Positions 62,577 through 63,029 of a stretch of 63,029 nt of DNA are shown here, piece by piece (positions within the stretch are counted from its first letter, which is position 1; each line of letters begins with the position of its first letter). Source of the stretch: Microcaldota archaeon (GTDB taxonomy: Archaea > Micrarchaeota > Micrarchaeia > Micrarchaeales > Micrarchaeaceae); contig JAJYUR010000003.1 of the NCBI GenBank assembly GCA_021792395.1, forward strand, positions 1 through 63,029. Direction: 5' to 3'. Below the pieces are notes generated by a model, which had not been told where the DNA came from, searched no databases, and saw only the letters and a list, made by a program, of their open reading frames with translations. The position numbers were made by a program, and so were the translations under genes.

Positions 62577-62828
62577 TCACTTCTTAGTCTTTATGTGGAA
62601 TCTTCTGTCAAAGTCATCTATGGTACCTATTTCTATCAGAGGCTCCTTCTGTATCTTCTTAAGCTTATTTAGGTAAGATGCCTTCACTTTTGGTTCAAAT
62701 ACAAGTTCTTCATAATCCTCAGCCATTCTGTCTATTGCCTGGGACTTGTCCTTAAGTCCATACTCGGCTTTTATTATATTAAGAACCCTGTTTGCTTGCG
62801 GGCTTATTGTAACCAATGCCTTTACCAT
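62577..62828 (-). CDS. antitoxin, DUF2683-like
   Basis: 83 residues. The N-terminal KALVTISPQANRVLNIIKAE and the helix KDKSQAIDRMAEDYEELVFE fit a ribbon-helix-helix/DUF2683 antitoxin that binds DNA with the first part and wraps the toxin with the lysine-rich tail. GGTG precedes the ATG. It is the first gene of the pair. Confidence 0.75.
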   Translation of the reverse strand: MVKALVTISPQANRVLNIIKAEYGLKDKSQAIDRMAEDYEELVFEPKVKASYLNKLKKIQKEPLIEIGTIDDFDRRFHIKTKK

Positions 62829-62844
62829 GTTAACACCATGTTAA
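62824..62844. repeat. tandem ACCATGTTAA repeat at the antitoxin start
   Basis: ACCATGTTAA occurs at 62824-62833 and 62835-62844 with an 11-base period. It overlaps the ribosome binding site and start codon of the antitoxin gene. It could be an autoregulatory operator for the ribbon-helix-helix antitoxin. Confidence 0.35.
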
Positions 62845-63029
62845 TATTGACTTAATAGTTATATAAGACTTTCTACGCCATAGTTATATGGTTTGGATAT
62901 TAGCACATTATATCTTTCTGTTCCAAGTTCTGCAAAAGAGAATGAGTTGAATGAAATGGAATTTTTAATTAAGACAGCTCATGCTAATGTATAGGACTTC
63001 CTTCTGATAGTAGAACTTGGGGTCACCGG

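Noticed and set aside
62895-62998. Frame LDISTLYLSVPSSAKENELN near the right edge
   Set aside because: It is about 34 codons long, without a good start or ribosome binding site and with a stop just upstream. It may be a gene remnant, but nothing identifies it.
1-63029. CRISPR array or cas genes
   Set aside because: No regularly spaced direct repeats and no Cas motifs were seen anywhere in the window.

Overview
The window looks like part of a DPANN archaeal chromosome, most likely Micrarchaeota (ARMAN-like). The archaeal assignment rests on archaeal-type information-processing genes: MCM, aEF-2, L7Ae, S28e, L24e, L30e, RpoK, archaeal ProRS and TrpRS, SMC and a His-type signal peptidase. It is supported by a geranylgeranyl reductase, a presenilin-like protease, TATA-like boxes, and GGTG-type ribosome binding sites. 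The Micrarchaeota placement is an inference from tRNA genes interrupted outside the anticodon loop, a nearly complete TCA segment with aconitase, citrate synthase and a quinone-linked malate dehydrogenase, and a small duplicated basic protein that I recall from DPANN genomes. No database search was possible.

Layout. 0-10 kb is looser and accessory-like: small membrane proteins, orphan ORFs, a transposase remnant, a zinc dehydrogenase, a TrpRS paralog, a methyltransferase and the real TrpRS, a truncated BtpA-family gene, and several genes I cannot assign. 10-20 kb holds a tRNA-Arg with an interrupted T-loop, RNase HII (apparently without a standard start codon), a PRC-barrel protein, two winged-helix regulators, a type IV pilus/secretion ATPase, an XPD/Rad3-like helicase, a presenilin-type protease behind MCM, and MetRS. 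20-25 kb is a translation cluster on the minus strand (L30e, S12, S7, EF-2, then L7Ae, S28e, L24e). 25-38 kb carries signal peptidase, SMC, a site-2 protease, a phosphoesterase, RpoK, geranylgeranyl reductase, tRNA-Leu, a PAC2 protein, the duplicated basic protein, a DUF192 protein and a P5C-dehydrogenase-like enzyme.

38-43.4 kb is a complete iron-sulfur assembly operon, sufB-sufD-regulator-sufC-sufS-sufU. The embedded HTH regulator has a C-terminal cysteine cluster. 43-56 kb mixes a pilin-like LamG protein, CysRS, AlaX, UMP kinase, two unassigned genes, a DMT transporter, tRNA-Gln, ProRS, proline dehydrogenase coupled to a HAD phosphatase, carbamate kinase, threonine synthase and an isochorismatase-like protein. 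56-61.5 kb is the TCA segment. Aconitase and citrate synthase are divergent and share a promoter region. The window ends with a methyltransferase and a RelE/DUF2683-type toxin-antitoxin pair.

How the genes may work together: Suf supplies Fe-S clusters for aconitase and the XPD-like helicase. Proline dehydrogenase and the P5C dehydrogenase could turn proline into glutamate, feeding the TCA segment. Malate oxidation by the Mqo-like enzyme would pass electrons to quinones.

The points most worth checking are the two interrupted tRNAs, the ATA start of RNase HII, the duplicated basic protein, the cysteine-bearing regulator inside the suf operon, and several orphan genes.
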